The position numbers and the translations under genes were made by a program. The notes beneath the pieces were generated by a model, which worked only from the letters and a program-made list of their open reading frames with translations, had not been told where the DNA came from and made no database searches. Shown piece by piece: positions 1 through 8,480 of a stretch of DNA of 64,000 nt; position 1 is the stretch's first letter, and each line of letters starts with the position of its first letter. Origin of the DNA: Lewinellaceae bacterium (lineage in GTDB: Bacteria; Bacteroidota; Bacteroidia; Chitinophagales; Saprospiraceae); NCBI GenBank assembly GCA_020636135.1, contig JACJYK010000001.1, forward strand, positions 2,342,501-2,406,500, given 5' to 3'.

Positions 1-446
1 CCCAGACACTTCCCAAAGATATGGAGCGCCTGGGCGAACGGTCCGGAGTGTGGATCTGTACCTTCGAGGAGTTCAAAAGTTTATCCTATATCCTTCGACA
101 AACACTGATCAAGATCAATGAAGTTGCCGATCACCAGAAAAACAAAGGTGATAAGATGGTGATGCTCTACGATTATCTCACCAGCAATGAATTCAAAATG
201 AAAATGGAGAGTATCGTGGATGGGTTTACCCAGATGCATGAAGACCTTCAAAAGGAGAAAAATGCGATGCTGCGTCTCTGGAAACAGCGGGAAAAGCAAA
301 TTCAGAAAGTGCTCATCAATACCACTGAGATGTATGGAGATATCAAAGGAATAGCTGGCCAGTCGATCCCCAATGTGCGTCAACTGGAGCTTCCGATCCA
401 TGATCAGGATGTTTTCAGCCTGGAAGATGATGAAAATGAGGATTAG
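1..446 (+). CDS. DUF2130 family protein, C-terminal fragment
   Basis: The reading frame is open from the first base, so this is the 3' end of a longer gene; about 148 residues are visible. The fragment resembles the conserved C-terminal part of DUF2130 proteins: a 'GVWICTFEEFK' block, then 'NKGDKMVMLYDYLTSNEF', then 'LWKQREKQIQKVL' and 'MYGDIKGIAGQSIP', ending in an acidic tail. Members normally have a long N-terminal coiled coil, which would lie left of the window. Biochemical function is unknown. The ATG at 21 is internal to the family domain and is not the true start. The assignment rests on recognising the motifs by eye. Confidence 0.85.
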   Translation, partial: QTLPKDMERLGERSGVWICTFEEFKSLSYILRQTLIKINEVADHQKNKGDKMVMLYDYLTSNEFKMKMESIVDGFTQMHEDLQKEKNAMLRLWKQREKQIQKVLINTTEMYGDIKGIAGQSIPNVRQLELPIHDQDVFSLEDDENED

Positions 447-526
447 TAGATTATTTGCTGGAATTCAGCGTAAATCTCTTCAGAACTGGGTAACATCTCC
501 CCTATCTTACGCGTCAAACTGATATC

Positions 527-1078
527 ATGCAAGAAGCACTCTATCAACTCTTTGACCAACAGGGCCTCACGGATGAGCGCAGTGCTCAATCTCTGGCCGG
601 AGCACTGAGCAGCAACAGCCTGCAGGGATTTGATTACCTGAAATTTAAACAAAGCTACCAGCAACTGTTAGCCATGGGCATGGTAGAAGAAATGGCAGTG
701 CGTTCTGCCTTCACCACCGCTGCTACCATGGGCTTAACCAAGGAGAAGCTGTTGCAGACTGCCGAGCATTATCAGAATGTCCTTCATCGCGAGGAAAAAC
801 AATTCGATGCTGCCCTTAAGAAGCAACTGCATCAGAAAGTGGATTCGCGACGGGATGAACGGGAATTTCTCGAAGCAAAGATCAACGAATACCAGAAGAA
901 GATCGAGGATCTCCAAAAACAAATCCTGGAATTCCGGCATCAGATGGATAATGCTGAATCCGAGATCGCCGAATCAAAAGAAAAAATAGAACAGACCAAA
1001 GAACGATTCGCTCATGCCTATCAGCATTTCGTAGACTCAATAGGTCATGATGTTGAATTAATAAAAAAGTATTTATAA
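527..1078 (+). CDS. Coiled-coil hypothetical protein
   Basis: This 183-residue protein has no signal peptide or membrane segment. Residues 1-85 look like a compact helical domain with small-residue patches (for example 'AFTTAATMGLTKEKL'). Residues 88-165 form a long charged heptad-like helix ('KINEYQKKIEDLQKQILEF', 'AESEIAESKEKIEQTKERF'). I do not recognise a named family. The gene ends 33 bp before the membrane-anchored PspA-like gene on the same strand, so the two are probably co-transcribed. A coiled-coil partner for that protein is the natural guess, but this is inference from position and helix content. The ATG at 527 is the only sensible start. Confidence 0.8.
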   Translation: MQEALYQLFDQQGLTDERSAQSLAGALSSNSLQGFDYLKFKQSYQQLLAMGMVEEMAVRSAFTTAATMGLTKEKLLQTAEHYQNVLHREEKQFDAALKKQLHQKVDSRRDEREFLEAKINEYQKKIEDLQKQILEFRHQMDNAESEIAESKEKIEQTKERFAHAYQHFVDSIGHDVELIKKYL

Positions 1079-1111
1079 CTTTTCATTCGATACCTTTCAA
1101 ACACAAGAAAT

Positions 1112-2128
1112 ATGGCAGACACTGCTTTTAATGCACCTGATATGAAACCCAAATCCTTCTGGAAAAGACCGGAAGGTGTGACCGGAACCTTGTTTCTTCT
1201 TGGCATCCTGGGCGTAGCTGGCTATCTGATTGTCACCAATCTATCTGCCATCATAGCCTTTGCCAGTAATGTGCTGGGCCTGGCAGTAATACTCCTGGCT
1301 CTTGGCGCACTTATTTACATGGTCCTGGATCCCAAGATGCGCACACTGGTCAGCTACATGTATAAAAGTGTCATGCGTTGGGTCACTTCCTGGTTTGTCA
1401 CCATTGATCCGATCGGAATCCTGAAGAACTATGTCAGTGATCTTGAAGACAATCTGGCTAAAATGGGCACTCAGATCGGGAACCTTAAAGGTCAGATGCG
1501 CAAGCTCAAGACCGTCATGGATGAAAACAATCAGGAGATTGAAAAGAACCTGGTTATCGCTAAAAAAGCCAAAGAGCTGGGCGATGAGAAAAATATGCTC
1601 CTTTCTTCCCGCAAAGCAGCCCGCCTGCAGGATTCAAATGAGAAATACCAGACGCTGCTCAGCAAAATGGATATCCTCTACCGGGTGCTGACAAGAATGT
1701 ATTCCAACTCCGAAATTCTGCTGGAAGACACCAAGGATCAGGTTAAGGTCAAAGAACAGGAACGCAAGGCCATCCGGGCTTCCCATTCTGCCATGAAATC
1801 CGCGATGTCCATTCTTTCCGGCGATAAAGACAAGCGAGCTATGTTCGATCAGGCTCTGGAGTCCATTGCCGATGATGTGGCTAACAAAGTTGGCGAAATG
1901 GAACGCTTTATGGAAATGTCATCCAAGTTTATGGATTCCATTGACCTGCAAAATGGCGTTTTTGAAGAAGAAGGCCTCAAAATGCTGGAAAAATATGAGC
2001 ATGAATCTTCCTTGTTGCTGATGGATGGCAAGTCCGGAAAAGAGACCCTTGAGCTTGGTGATCCAGCTGAGCGCGTGAAGCAATCACGCAGTTCAAAAGG
2101 TTCCTCTTACGAAGGGCTGTTTGACTAG
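1112..2128 (+). CDS. Membrane-anchored PspA/ESCRT-III-like coiled-coil protein
   Basis: This 338-residue protein has two hydrophobic segments near the N terminus (about residues 25-45 and 50-71). A mostly helical, charged cytoplasmic region follows from about residue 98 to 300. That region begins with 'IDPIGILKNYVSDLEDNLAK', which resembles the start of the PspA/Vipp1 helical hairpin (family proteins begin with a D-P-x-x-x-L block and a paired coiled coil). It is followed by Lys/Glu-rich heptads and a small acidic helix near the end. Canonical PspA is a peripheral protein without transmembrane helices, so the N-terminal pair is unusual. It probably forms an operon with the preceding coiled-coil gene. 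A role in membrane-stress protection is inferred; a generic coiled-coil scaffold is the alternative. Confidence 0.65.
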   Translation: MADTAFNAPDMKPKSFWKRPEGVTGTLFLLGILGVAGYLIVTNLSAIIAFASNVLGLAVILLALGALIYMVLDPKMRTLVSYMYKSVMRWVTSWFVTIDPIGILKNYVSDLEDNLAKMGTQIGNLKGQMRKLKTVMDENNQEIEKNLVIAKKAKELGDEKNMLLSSRKAARLQDSNEKYQTLLSKMDILYRVLTRMYSNSEILLEDTKDQVKVKEQERKAIRASHSAMKSAMSILSGDKDKRAMFDQALESIADDVANKVGEMERFMEMSSKFMDSIDLQNGVFEEEGLKMLEKYEHESSLLLMDGKSGKETLELGDPAERVKQSRSSKGSSYEGLFD

Positions 2129-2136
2129 TATGTTCC

Positions 2137-2186
2137 AGTGATGTGAAGCAAGAATGGGAAACTGCTTCACCCATTTGAAGATCACT
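2137..2186 (+). terminator. Nested hairpin after the PspA-like gene
   Basis: An outer arm pair AGTGAT (2137-2142) / ATCACT (2181-2186) encloses an inner perfect 8-bp pair GTGAAGCA (2143-2150) / TGCTTCAC (2163-2170). The structure starts 9 bp after the stop codon of the upstream gene. There is no long T tract after it, so it may be a weak terminator or a mRNA-end stabilising hairpin. Confidence 0.45.
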
Positions 2187-2250
2187 TTACCATCTGATAT
2201 CCATCATCGCTTAGCACCAGGAATCCGGGCATCTTGCTCAAAAATGGATC

Positions 2251-3138
2251 ATGGCAACTCCAATTTTCAAGCATGCATTGGTAGGACTTGAATTATCCGG
2301 TGTCGATACGCGGGTGCTTGAGTTCCTGCATTTTTTTGATAAACATGGAATGCTGGAAAAGACAGCATTCATGCATGTTGTTCCATGGGAATTCACCTAT
2401 TTTTCTGGTGAAAATCCTGCATCATGGAACATGGATGACCTGAGGAAACAAGTCGAACAACAGATCCAGGATGAGCTGCTGGTTTATTACCCGGATTGCA
2501 TCCATAAATGTGAGAACATCATCGTTCAACCAGGCGACCCGCTTACGGAAATGATGCATGTAGCCAGGGACACGGATACCCAGTTGCTCGTAATCGGGCA
2601 GAAAGCCGGAACATCGTCCCACGGCATTCTGGCGAAAAACCTGGTCCGTAAAACGCCTTCTCACGCCCTGATCGTCCCGGAATTGAGTCAGACCAAGGTC
2701 AGGAGGATATGTGTGCCGGTCGATTTCTCCGAAGCATCCACCACTGCATTCAATCTGGCCCAGCAGATTGCCAAACACCTGCCGGGAGAAGTTCAGATTG
2801 ACCTGCTTCACATCTATGAGAATCCCAATATCAGCGCCTATAAATCACTGCATGTGCCGCAGCAAATGAAGGCTTATCTGGTCGAGTCCAAACAACAGGC
2901 CGCATCGGATTTTATTCAGAAGTATGCGGACCCGGCTTTAAAAATCACGACCTATCTGGCAGAGCGTAAACTCTTTGGCATCGGTTCGGACATTTATCAC
3001 TGGGCGCTGGAACATGCCGCCGACCTGCTGGTGATGGGCGCTAAAGGACATTCGACGCTTGACTTGCTTCTCCTCGGGAGTGTCACAGAAAAGCTGATGT
3101 CTGTCAACGAACGTATACCAACGTTGATTGTTAAATGA
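2251..3138 (+). CDS. Tandem universal stress protein (UspA family)
   Basis: This cytoplasmic protein of 295 residues is built of two UspA domains. The first (about residues 1-145) ends in a degenerate nucleotide loop ('VIGQKAGTSSHGILAKNLV'). The second starts at 'RRICVPVDFSEASTTAF' (about residue 150) and keeps the G-2x-G-9x-G-S pattern of ATP-binding Usp proteins ('MGAKGHSTLDLLLLGS'). Two-domain Usp proteins are common in Bacteroidota and accompany low-oxygen or starvation stress. A second, divergent copy lies at 4389-5216, with a truncated haemoglobin between them, which suggests a redox or NO stress context. The ATG at 2251 matches the domain start. Confidence 0.9.
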   Translation: MATPIFKHALVGLELSGVDTRVLEFLHFFDKHGMLEKTAFMHVVPWEFTYFSGENPASWNMDDLRKQVEQQIQDELLVYYPDCIHKCENIIVQPGDPLTEMMHVARDTDTQLLVIGQKAGTSSHGILAKNLVRKTPSHALIVPELSQTKVRRICVPVDFSEASTTAFNLAQQIAKHLPGEVQIDLLHIYENPNISAYKSLHVPQQMKAYLVESKQQAASDFIQKYADPALKITTYLAERKLFGIGSDIYHWALEHAADLLVMGAKGHSTLDLLLLGSVTEKLMSVNERIPTLIVK

Positions 3139-3187
3139 CCCCGGCTATATCTGCTTTCACTAAATTGTGTCCGCAATAATCTGCTTC

Positions 3188-3934
3188 ATGGAACCACAGC
3201 TTGAAGTCTTTGATGGATATTACATTCCACAGTTGTTTCGGTATCGATCCATCCGCGTATTGCTGCCCAGAAATTACTTTCAGGATCAGGATCGCCGCTA
3301 TCCGGTCATTTACATGCCCGACGGTCAAAATTTATTTGACGAGGAAACGGCAACCTATGGTCATTGGAAATTGAGAGAGGTTGTTGAAAAACTGCCGCTA
3401 CGTCGGCAAGCCATCCTGGTAGGCATCGATCATGCCGGTACCGAGCGGATCAATGAATATGCACCTTATACCCGTGGTACCAGTGGAGGACTGGGCCACG
3501 CAACCCTGGAGTTTTATGTGGATACGGTCAAGCCATGGGTCGATTCGATGTACAGAACCCTGCCTGGTCGGGAACATACAGGTATTGTCGGTTCTTCCAT
3601 GGGAGGCTTATTGGCCTATTACGCTGCATTTGAGTTCAATGATGTTTTTGGGAGCGCCGGCGTGCTTTCACCATCATTATGGTTTAATCCGGCCGTCCTG
3701 GATTTACCGTTGCGCATTCAGGGGCCCCGCTGTAAAGTATACCTGGCTGGCGGCATTCATGAAATGCGTGGTATGGAACAAGCATTACAATTGGCAAAGA
3801 AAGTGATCCAGGAAGCCGGGTATTCAGACTCAGAACTCACCGTAAATATGCGTACCCATGCAGCGCATAACGAAGCATACTGGGGACGTGAATTCAAACA
3901 CTTTATGGAGTGGTTCTTTGCAGAGGACCAATAA
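3188..3934 (+). CDS. Esterase family alpha/beta hydrolase
   Basis: The protein has about 248 residues and resembles the esterase D / Fes-like family (PF00756). Early strands carry 'YPVIYMPDGQNLF'. The nucleophile elbow is 'GIVGSSMGGLLAYYAAF' (G-S-S-M-G), and 'THAAHNEAYW' near the end probably supplies the catalytic histidine. No signal peptide is seen, so it is probably cytoplasmic. The substrate is unknown; relatives cleave carbohydrate esters or siderophore esters. I chose the ATG at 3188 over the GTG at 3167 because the extra seven residues add nothing recognisable. The gene follows the Usp gene on the same strand and ends 39 bp from the convergent haemoglobin gene. Confidence 0.85.
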   Translation: MEPQLEVFDGYYIPQLFRYRSIRVLLPRNYFQDQDRRYPVIYMPDGQNLFDEETATYGHWKLREVVEKLPLRRQAILVGIDHAGTERINEYAPYTRGTSGGLGHATLEFYVDTVKPWVDSMYRTLPGREHTGIVGSSMGGLLAYYAAFEFNDVFGSAGVLSPSLWFNPAVLDLPLRIQGPRCKVYLAGGIHEMRGMEQALQLAKKVIQEAGYSDSELTVNMRTHAAHNEAYWGREFKHFMEWFFAEDQ

Positions 3935-3973
3935 TTTCCGGCCTCCCGGGAAAGCAAGAATTAGGATCATCTT

Positions 3974-4372
3974 TTACCCCAGGTCGGAAGTCTTGCGGCG
4001 CATCGAGACTTTATGCTGCATGAGTAAAGCAATGTTGTTGGCCCTTTCTTTGGCTTTTTCAGCATTGGCCCCGGCAAAGTGCTCATCAATTGTCTCCTCC
4101 CACAGAGCAAGCCAGCGCTGAAAATGTTCCGGTTCAAGCGGTGAAATCCCATCCATTACCAGATGTTTGGTCATCGGATTACCCTGGTAAACGGGATTAT
4201 CCAGCAACATAGCTTCCCAAAACCGGCAGATGATCGGTAAATGCTCGGACAGATCAATTGGAACCACTTTAGTAAAAAAATGTCCCACCACCTCATCTAC
4301 CATGAGTTTGTCGTAAAAGGTGTGGACCAATAACCGGATATCCTCCGGCTCAGTAATGGTTTTGATTGGCAT
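3974..4372 (-). CDS. Group III truncated haemoglobin
   Basis: This 132-residue 2-on-2 globin begins with the usual 'ITEPEDIRLLVHTFYDKL' helix. It continues with 'HLPIICRFWEAMLL', then 'YQGNPMTKHLVMDG', whose histidine is the likely proximal haem ligand, and 'LEPEHFQRWLALWEETID'. The order and spacing match group III truncated haemoglobins. These proteins bind O2 or NO and are linked to nitrosative or oxidative stress; the exact role of group III members is unsettled. The gene is 16 bp upstream of the end of the Usp gene start-to-tail series on the minus strand, with Usp transcribed first, so the pair is probably one unit. Confidence 0.9.
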   Translation of the reverse strand: MPIKTITEPEDIRLLVHTFYDKLMVDEVVGHFFTKVVPIDLSEHLPIICRFWEAMLLDNPVYQGNPMTKHLVMDGISPLEPEHFQRWLALWEETIDEHFAGANAEKAKERANNIALLMQHKVSMRRKTSDLG

Positions 4373-4388
4373 CCGGATTCAAATTTAT

Positions 4389-5216
4389 TTACCGCACGAT
4401 CAGGACTGGTACGGTCATATGGCCTTCAAAATCATGAACAATGCTTCTGTGGAACAACCGTTGGAGCCAGTTACGATGCGGCGAATACAGCACCAGCAGG
4501 TTAGCTTCATTCCATTGTACGTATTCGAGCAGCTGAGTTGCAATATCTTGTTGTGTCGTCTCCAACCATTGGAACTGGGTTTGGATGGTAGGACTGCGTT
4601 CCGTAAAAAGTTGCTGGATCTGTCCCCACTTATGTTCATCGTCCGGGTTGCGGTGGCCAATATGCACACATTTGAGGATGGGCTGTTCCGGGTCCATGAT
4701 CTGAATGGCCTCCCAGATGTAGAAAGGATCCGAAGCCTGAAGATCCGATGCATAAACAGCCGTGTTGAGTCCTTCTGGTTTATAACCGGAGGGAACCAGC
4801 CACAGGGGTGTTTCGGCAAGATCCACTACCTGCATGGAGATGGTGCCCAGCCACCGGTCCAGCCGGGAGTGTTCACCCTGGGTTCCCATCAGGATGCAGT
4901 CGGCATTGATCTCGTCTGCTTTTTCAACGATCGTAGAAGCCGGACTGCCAACCTCTAGTATGGATTGAATAGTAAGATCATCCCCCTGATGTTCAAGCTG
5001 TATTTCATGAATCCACTTATCCAGCAAGGTGGATGCTACTTCACGTTTATTTTGGGTAGCTACTGCCGAAATGACCGGTATATCCGCCGGCTCGTATACA
5101 GGCGTAACAATGTGTGCGATATGATAGCGTGCCTTGGGTCCGAAGCGCTTCCACGCATATTTCCAGGCGTTGCGGGCATTGTCAGAAAAATCGGTAGCAA
5201 TCAGTATGTTTTTCAT
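4389..5216 (-). CDS. Tandem universal stress protein (UspA family)
   Basis: This is a two-domain Usp protein of about 275 residues. The first domain starts 'MKNILIATDFSDNARNAWK' and keeps the nucleotide-binding loop 'GTQGEHSRLDRWLGTIS', which fits G-2x-G-9x-G. The second domain (about residues 145-275) is diverged and has lost the loop, so it is probably structural. I placed the start at 5216 because that methionine begins the first Usp strand; an upstream in-frame ATG at 5240 would add eight unconserved residues. It is transcribed just upstream of the truncated haemoglobin gene and probably with it. Confidence 0.88.
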   Translation of the reverse strand: MKNILIATDFSDNARNAWKYAWKRFGPKARYHIAHIVTPVYEPADIPVISAVATQNKREVASTLLDKWIHEIQLEHQGDDLTIQSILEVGSPASTIVEKADEINADCILMGTQGEHSRLDRWLGTISMQVVDLAETPLWLVPSGYKPEGLNTAVYASDLQASDPFYIWEAIQIMDPEQPILKCVHIGHRNPDDEHKWGQIQQLFTERSPTIQTQFQWLETTQQDIATQLLEYVQWNEANLLVLYSPHRNWLQRLFHRSIVHDFEGHMTVPVLIVR

Positions 5217-5310
5217 TTGAGGTACGTTTAGTGCAGTCAAATTATAGATCAGGGAGCTATTTACGAATAATATGGGTCAGAAATACGTATGATCTGAGAC
5301 ACAACAGGAA

Positions 5311-5667
5311 TTAATCGTGTTTTACCACAAAACGGTGGAATGTTGTTTTTAATGTCTCGAACTCTTCCTTGAATTCGGCCATCCGGGCAGCCAGTTCGGC
5401 ATGAATGGATTCGATATCATCCAATTCACCGACTGCGATCTTCCGTTCCAGATCCAGGATTTGATGCCGGTAATCATCGATGTGGATCAGTTTTTTCATC
5501 AAAATGGCACGGTATTCCTGGATGTGCTCCTGAATGGAAAAGCTTTGGATGTTTTGCTGCCACACTTTCACCAATTCGTTTTGAAAGATCTTCACTTCAT
5601 CCTGAAAATAATCGAGCTCCTTGATCCATCCGCGATGGCTGGCATGTTGAAATTCGATCTGGTCCAT
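5311..5667 (-). CDS. Small helical hypothetical protein
   Basis: The protein has 118 residues and is predicted from composition to be almost wholly helical and charged, without signal peptide or membrane segment. Notable stretches are 'RAILMKKLIHIDDYRHQIL' and 'ELAARMAEFKEEFETLKT'. I do not recognise a family. It sits between an Usp gene and an MscS-type channel gene, all on the minus strand, so it may belong to the same stress-related group. Confidence 0.7.
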   Translation of the reverse strand: MDQIEFQHASHRGWIKELDYFQDEVKIFQNELVKVWQQNIQSFSIQEHIQEYRAILMKKLIHIDDYRHQILDLERKIAVGELDDIESIHAELAARMAEFKEEFETLKTTFHRFVVKHD

Positions 5668-5738
5668 ACGTTAACTTTTATGGGGCAATGTACTGAAAGT
5701 ATACCTGCGATGCCAATGATATGGATCTTCCGCAGTGC

Positions 5739-6608
5739 TTATTCGTGCAGGTCGGAGGCACTTTGTTCTATCTGCCGGGAGTTGATGAAATCCACCACCT
5801 TACGAACCGTCTTTTTACGGATCTGGGTTTCATGATCCCGGTTAAGTTGCTTCAATACATAACTGAATTTAAAACTCAGATGATCCCGCTTGATATCTAC
5901 CACTTTTAGCCAATAACTATCCTTGACAATCAAATGGTCAAATTCATCCAGCTCATGGATCAGATCCAGCTCCAGGTCTTCGATACGGCCGACGACTTCT
6001 ACCGGTGTCTCGAATTCAATGTTTACCTTTTTTAGTTCCCGCTGGGTATAGTTGATGATCTGGGAAGAATAGACCTGATTATTGGGGATGTAAATGACGT
6101 CGTCGTCATCATTCAGCATCGCGATTTTCGTTAGGGTGATGTCAATGATCTTGCCTTTTTGATCCCCTACCCTGATATAATCGTTGATCCTTACTTCATG
6201 TGAAAAAGTGATGATGATCCCGGAGATGATTTCGGACAGATAATCTTTTGAGATGATTGCTATGGCGGCAGCCACTACAGTCAAGGAGGTCAGCAGATGC
6301 CAGATGTCAAACCAAAATCCAGCGATGGTCAATAACGTAAACAGGGTGACAATGATGAAATAGACATTCTGTAGCCCTACGACAACGTTATCGCTTTTTG
6401 CACCAGGTCCCTTCCTCCTCAGGTAGTTCCACTTTACCATGGCCAGTAACAGCTGAAGAAACAGGACCACCATGCCATACTGAATGGCTTTGTCCAGCAC
6501 ATCACGAAAGCGTTCGTTCTCTATGCCCAAATCCTGAAGGAAGATGTCCAGAAACATCAATCCGATTAACAGGATCAACTTGATCAGGTTTGGTATATTC
6601 CGCTGCAT
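5739..6608 (-). CDS. MscS-type mechanosensitive ion channel
   Basis: The protein has about 289 residues. Three or four hydrophobic helices occupy residues 1-125. They are followed by the MscS beta domain with 'EVRINDYIRVGDQKGKIIDI', 'IYIPNNQVYSSQIINY' and a mixed alpha/beta C terminus. The family opens under membrane tension to release solutes during hypo-osmotic shock; some small Bacteroidota members have unproven gating. The start at 6608 ('MQRNIPNLIKLILLIG') begins directly with the first helix. The longer frame to 6833 would add 75 unlikely residues overlapping the divergent DUF4260 gene. Confidence 0.88.
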   Translation of the reverse strand: MQRNIPNLIKLILLIGLMFLDIFLQDLGIENERFRDVLDKAIQYGMVVLFLQLLLAMVKWNYLRRKGPGAKSDNVVVGLQNVYFIIVTLFTLLTIAGFWFDIWHLLTSLTVVAAAIAIISKDYLSEIISGIIITFSHEVRINDYIRVGDQKGKIIDITLTKIAMLNDDDDVIYIPNNQVYSSQIINYTQRELKKVNIEFETPVEVVGRIEDLELDLIHELDEFDHLIVKDSYWLKVVDIKRDHLSFKFSYVLKQLNRDHETQIRKKTVRKVVDFINSRQIEQSASDLHE

Positions 6609-6693
6609 AGCATTCCTTTCCTGCAAAGGTATTACATCGGCAAAGAAAATGTATCTTCGGTCAATCGCATCGTAATGGTCGAAATTGCAGGTT

Positions 6694-7065
6694 ATGAAGC
6701 AACTTCTCAGGCTTGAAGAGGCCAGTTTGTTTCTACTCAGTTGGTATTTTTTTACTTCTGCCGGCTTTGCCTGGTGGTGGTTCCTGGTTTGGCTGCTTGC
6801 GCCAGACTTGTCCATGATCGGGTACCTGGTCAATCCGCAGGTCGGGGCTTATCTCTATAATTTTGTACATCATAAAGGTTTGGCCGTGGTATTGATCCTG
6901 ATCGGCACCATCAGTCTTTCTCCGCTGCTTGCTGCAGCCGGATGGTTGTTGCTGGGACACAGCAGTATGGATCGGGTATTTGGTTATGGTCTTAAATACA
7001 TCACGGATTTTAAAGACACCCATCTGGGAAGGATTGGTGAAGCAGGTCATACGTTAGGAAATTGA
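6694..7065 (+). CDS. DUF4260 family membrane protein
   Basis: This 123-residue integral membrane protein has three to four hydrophobic segments. It matches the DUF4260 pattern: an opening 'LLRLEEASLFLLSWYFF', a central 'LAPDLSMIGYLVNPQVGAYL' and 'YNFVHH', then 'MDRVFGYGLKYITDFKDTHL' near the end. Function is unknown. I chose the ATG at 6694 rather than the TTG at 6685. The gene is divergent from the MscS channel, with an 85-bp intergenic region that must hold both promoters. Confidence 0.85.
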   Translation: MKQLLRLEEASLFLLSWYFFTSAGFAWWWFLVWLLAPDLSMIGYLVNPQVGAYLYNFVHHKGLAVVLILIGTISLSPLLAAAGWLLLGHSSMDRVFGYGLKYITDFKDTHLGRIGEAGHTLGN

Positions 7066-7113
7066 AAAATGCTTTATCTTAACTTATAATCATTCATTTC
7101 CAAATTTGAAAAT

Positions 7114-8478
7114 ATGGCATCTCCTCTGTTGGAAAAATTACATCGGCCCGGTCCCAAGCGGATTCTGGCATTGGATGGTGGTGGTATAAGGGGCGTGTTG
7201 ACCCTGGGATTCTTGGAAAAAATGGAAGAAATCCTGCGAAAGCAGCATAACAATCCTGATCTGTTGCTCTGTGACTATTTTGACCTGATCGGTGGAACCA
7301 GCACCGGGTCCATTATTGCTGCCGGACTAGCCATGGGCATGAGTGCAGCAGAATTGAAAAAGGCCTATTTCGAACTCGGGAACATCATTTTTGGCAAGAA
7401 GAAGAATATGCTCAATTACTTGTCAAAAAGTGAGAAGTACGATGCCAAGCCTCTCACGGATGCATTGCGAAGCTTTTATGGAGATGTGGTCCTGGGCGAT
7501 CAGGAAAAGATCAAGACCGGACTATGCGTTGTGACAAAACGGGCGGACACGTTTAGTACCTGGCCTATCATCAACCATCCGGATGGTAAATATTACGAGG
7601 AGAATAAAGACTTTCCGCTCTGGCAGGTTGTACGGGCCAGCACCGCTGCCCCAACTTATTTTCTGCCTCTGGTCCTCGAAGTAGGTCCTGATGAAAAAGG
7701 AGTCTTCATCGATGGAGGGGTAAGTATGGCGAATAACCCTTCACTGCAACTATTTCTTATTGCGACACTCAAGGGTTTCCCATTTCACTGGAAAATGGGA
7801 CCGGATGATCTGCTCCTGGCTTCAGTGGGTACCGGGAACCTCTCCAAGACTTACCGGAATCAAAATTTTTCACGTACGAGCCTGTTGACATGGGCTGCCC
7901 TGTTGCCTGAGATCTTCATGCACGACACCAATCATTTCAATCAGCTGATTTTGCAAATGATGTCCAACTCCCCTACTGCCATCCGGATTGACTCAGAAAT
8001 CGGAGACCTGCATCACGATAGTCTGAATGGGCAGCACGCGCTGAGCTATCTGCGATACAATGTGGATATGAATCAGCATTTTCTGGAGACCCTGGGATTA
8101 AATTATTCGGTGAAGGAGGTGATCGATTTATGTGCAATGGACAATGCTAAAAACATAGCAAAGCTGGCCGAAATTGGAGAGCTTTCTTCAGAAAAGCTCA
8201 TCGCGCCAGACCATTTTCCTGAGCAGTTCAATCTGAACCGAAAAGCGAAAGATCATATCCTGCGCATCACACAGAGTAAAAAGTGGGACCTGCCCTTTGA
8301 AAAAGTGGTCAAAAAGGAAATTCCGGTGCAGGCAGTCCAGATCAATGAACCCTTTGAAGTAGAAACCATCGAAGGCATCCTTCATGCGAAAGCCGGAGAC
8401 TACCTGATGAGAGGCGTACGCGGCGAGTATTATGCCATTGATCAGGACATATTCAAGCAGACTTACGAAAAATACTGA
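7114..8478 (+). CDS. Patatin-like phospholipase with C-terminal module
   Basis: This 454-residue protein carries all patatin landmarks: the oxyanion loop 'DGGGIRG' (residues 21-27), the G-x-S-x-G nucleophile 'GTSTG' with Ser63, and the catalytic Asp200 in 'DGGVSMANNP'. Patatins hydrolyse acyl chains from membrane lipids. There is no signal peptide, so it acts from the cytoplasm. After the catalytic domain (to about residue 330) there is a linker and a C-terminal 50-residue module containing 'AGDYLMRGVRGEYYAIDQDI', which looks like a small all-beta add-on. The stop codon lies 2 bp before a TIR-domain gene. Patatins are effectors in some cyclic-nucleotide defence systems (CapV), but no cyclase gene is nearby. 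Confidence 0.92.
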   Translation: MASPLLEKLHRPGPKRILALDGGGIRGVLTLGFLEKMEEILRKQHNNPDLLLCDYFDLIGGTSTGSIIAAGLAMGMSAAELKKAYFELGNIIFGKKKNMLNYLSKSEKYDAKPLTDALRSFYGDVVLGDQEKIKTGLCVVTKRADTFSTWPIINHPDGKYYEENKDFPLWQVVRASTAAPTYFLPLVLEVGPDEKGVFIDGGVSMANNPSLQLFLIATLKGFPFHWKMGPDDLLLASVGTGNLSKTYRNQNFSRTSLLTWAALLPEIFMHDTNHFNQLILQMMSNSPTAIRIDSEIGDLHHDSLNGQHALSYLRYNVDMNQHFLETLGLNYSVKEVIDLCAMDNAKNIAKLAEIGELSSEKLIAPDHFPEQFNLNRKAKDHILRITQSKKWDLPFEKVVKKEIPVQAVQINEPFEVETIEGILHAKAGDYLMRGVRGEYYAIDQDIFKQTYEKY

Positions 8479-8480
8479 CC

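Noticed and set aside
4320..4958. 212-residue frame on the plus strand
   Set aside because: It lies opposite the Usp gene (4389-5216, minus), which has clear domain motifs. The plus frame has none and is a shadow.
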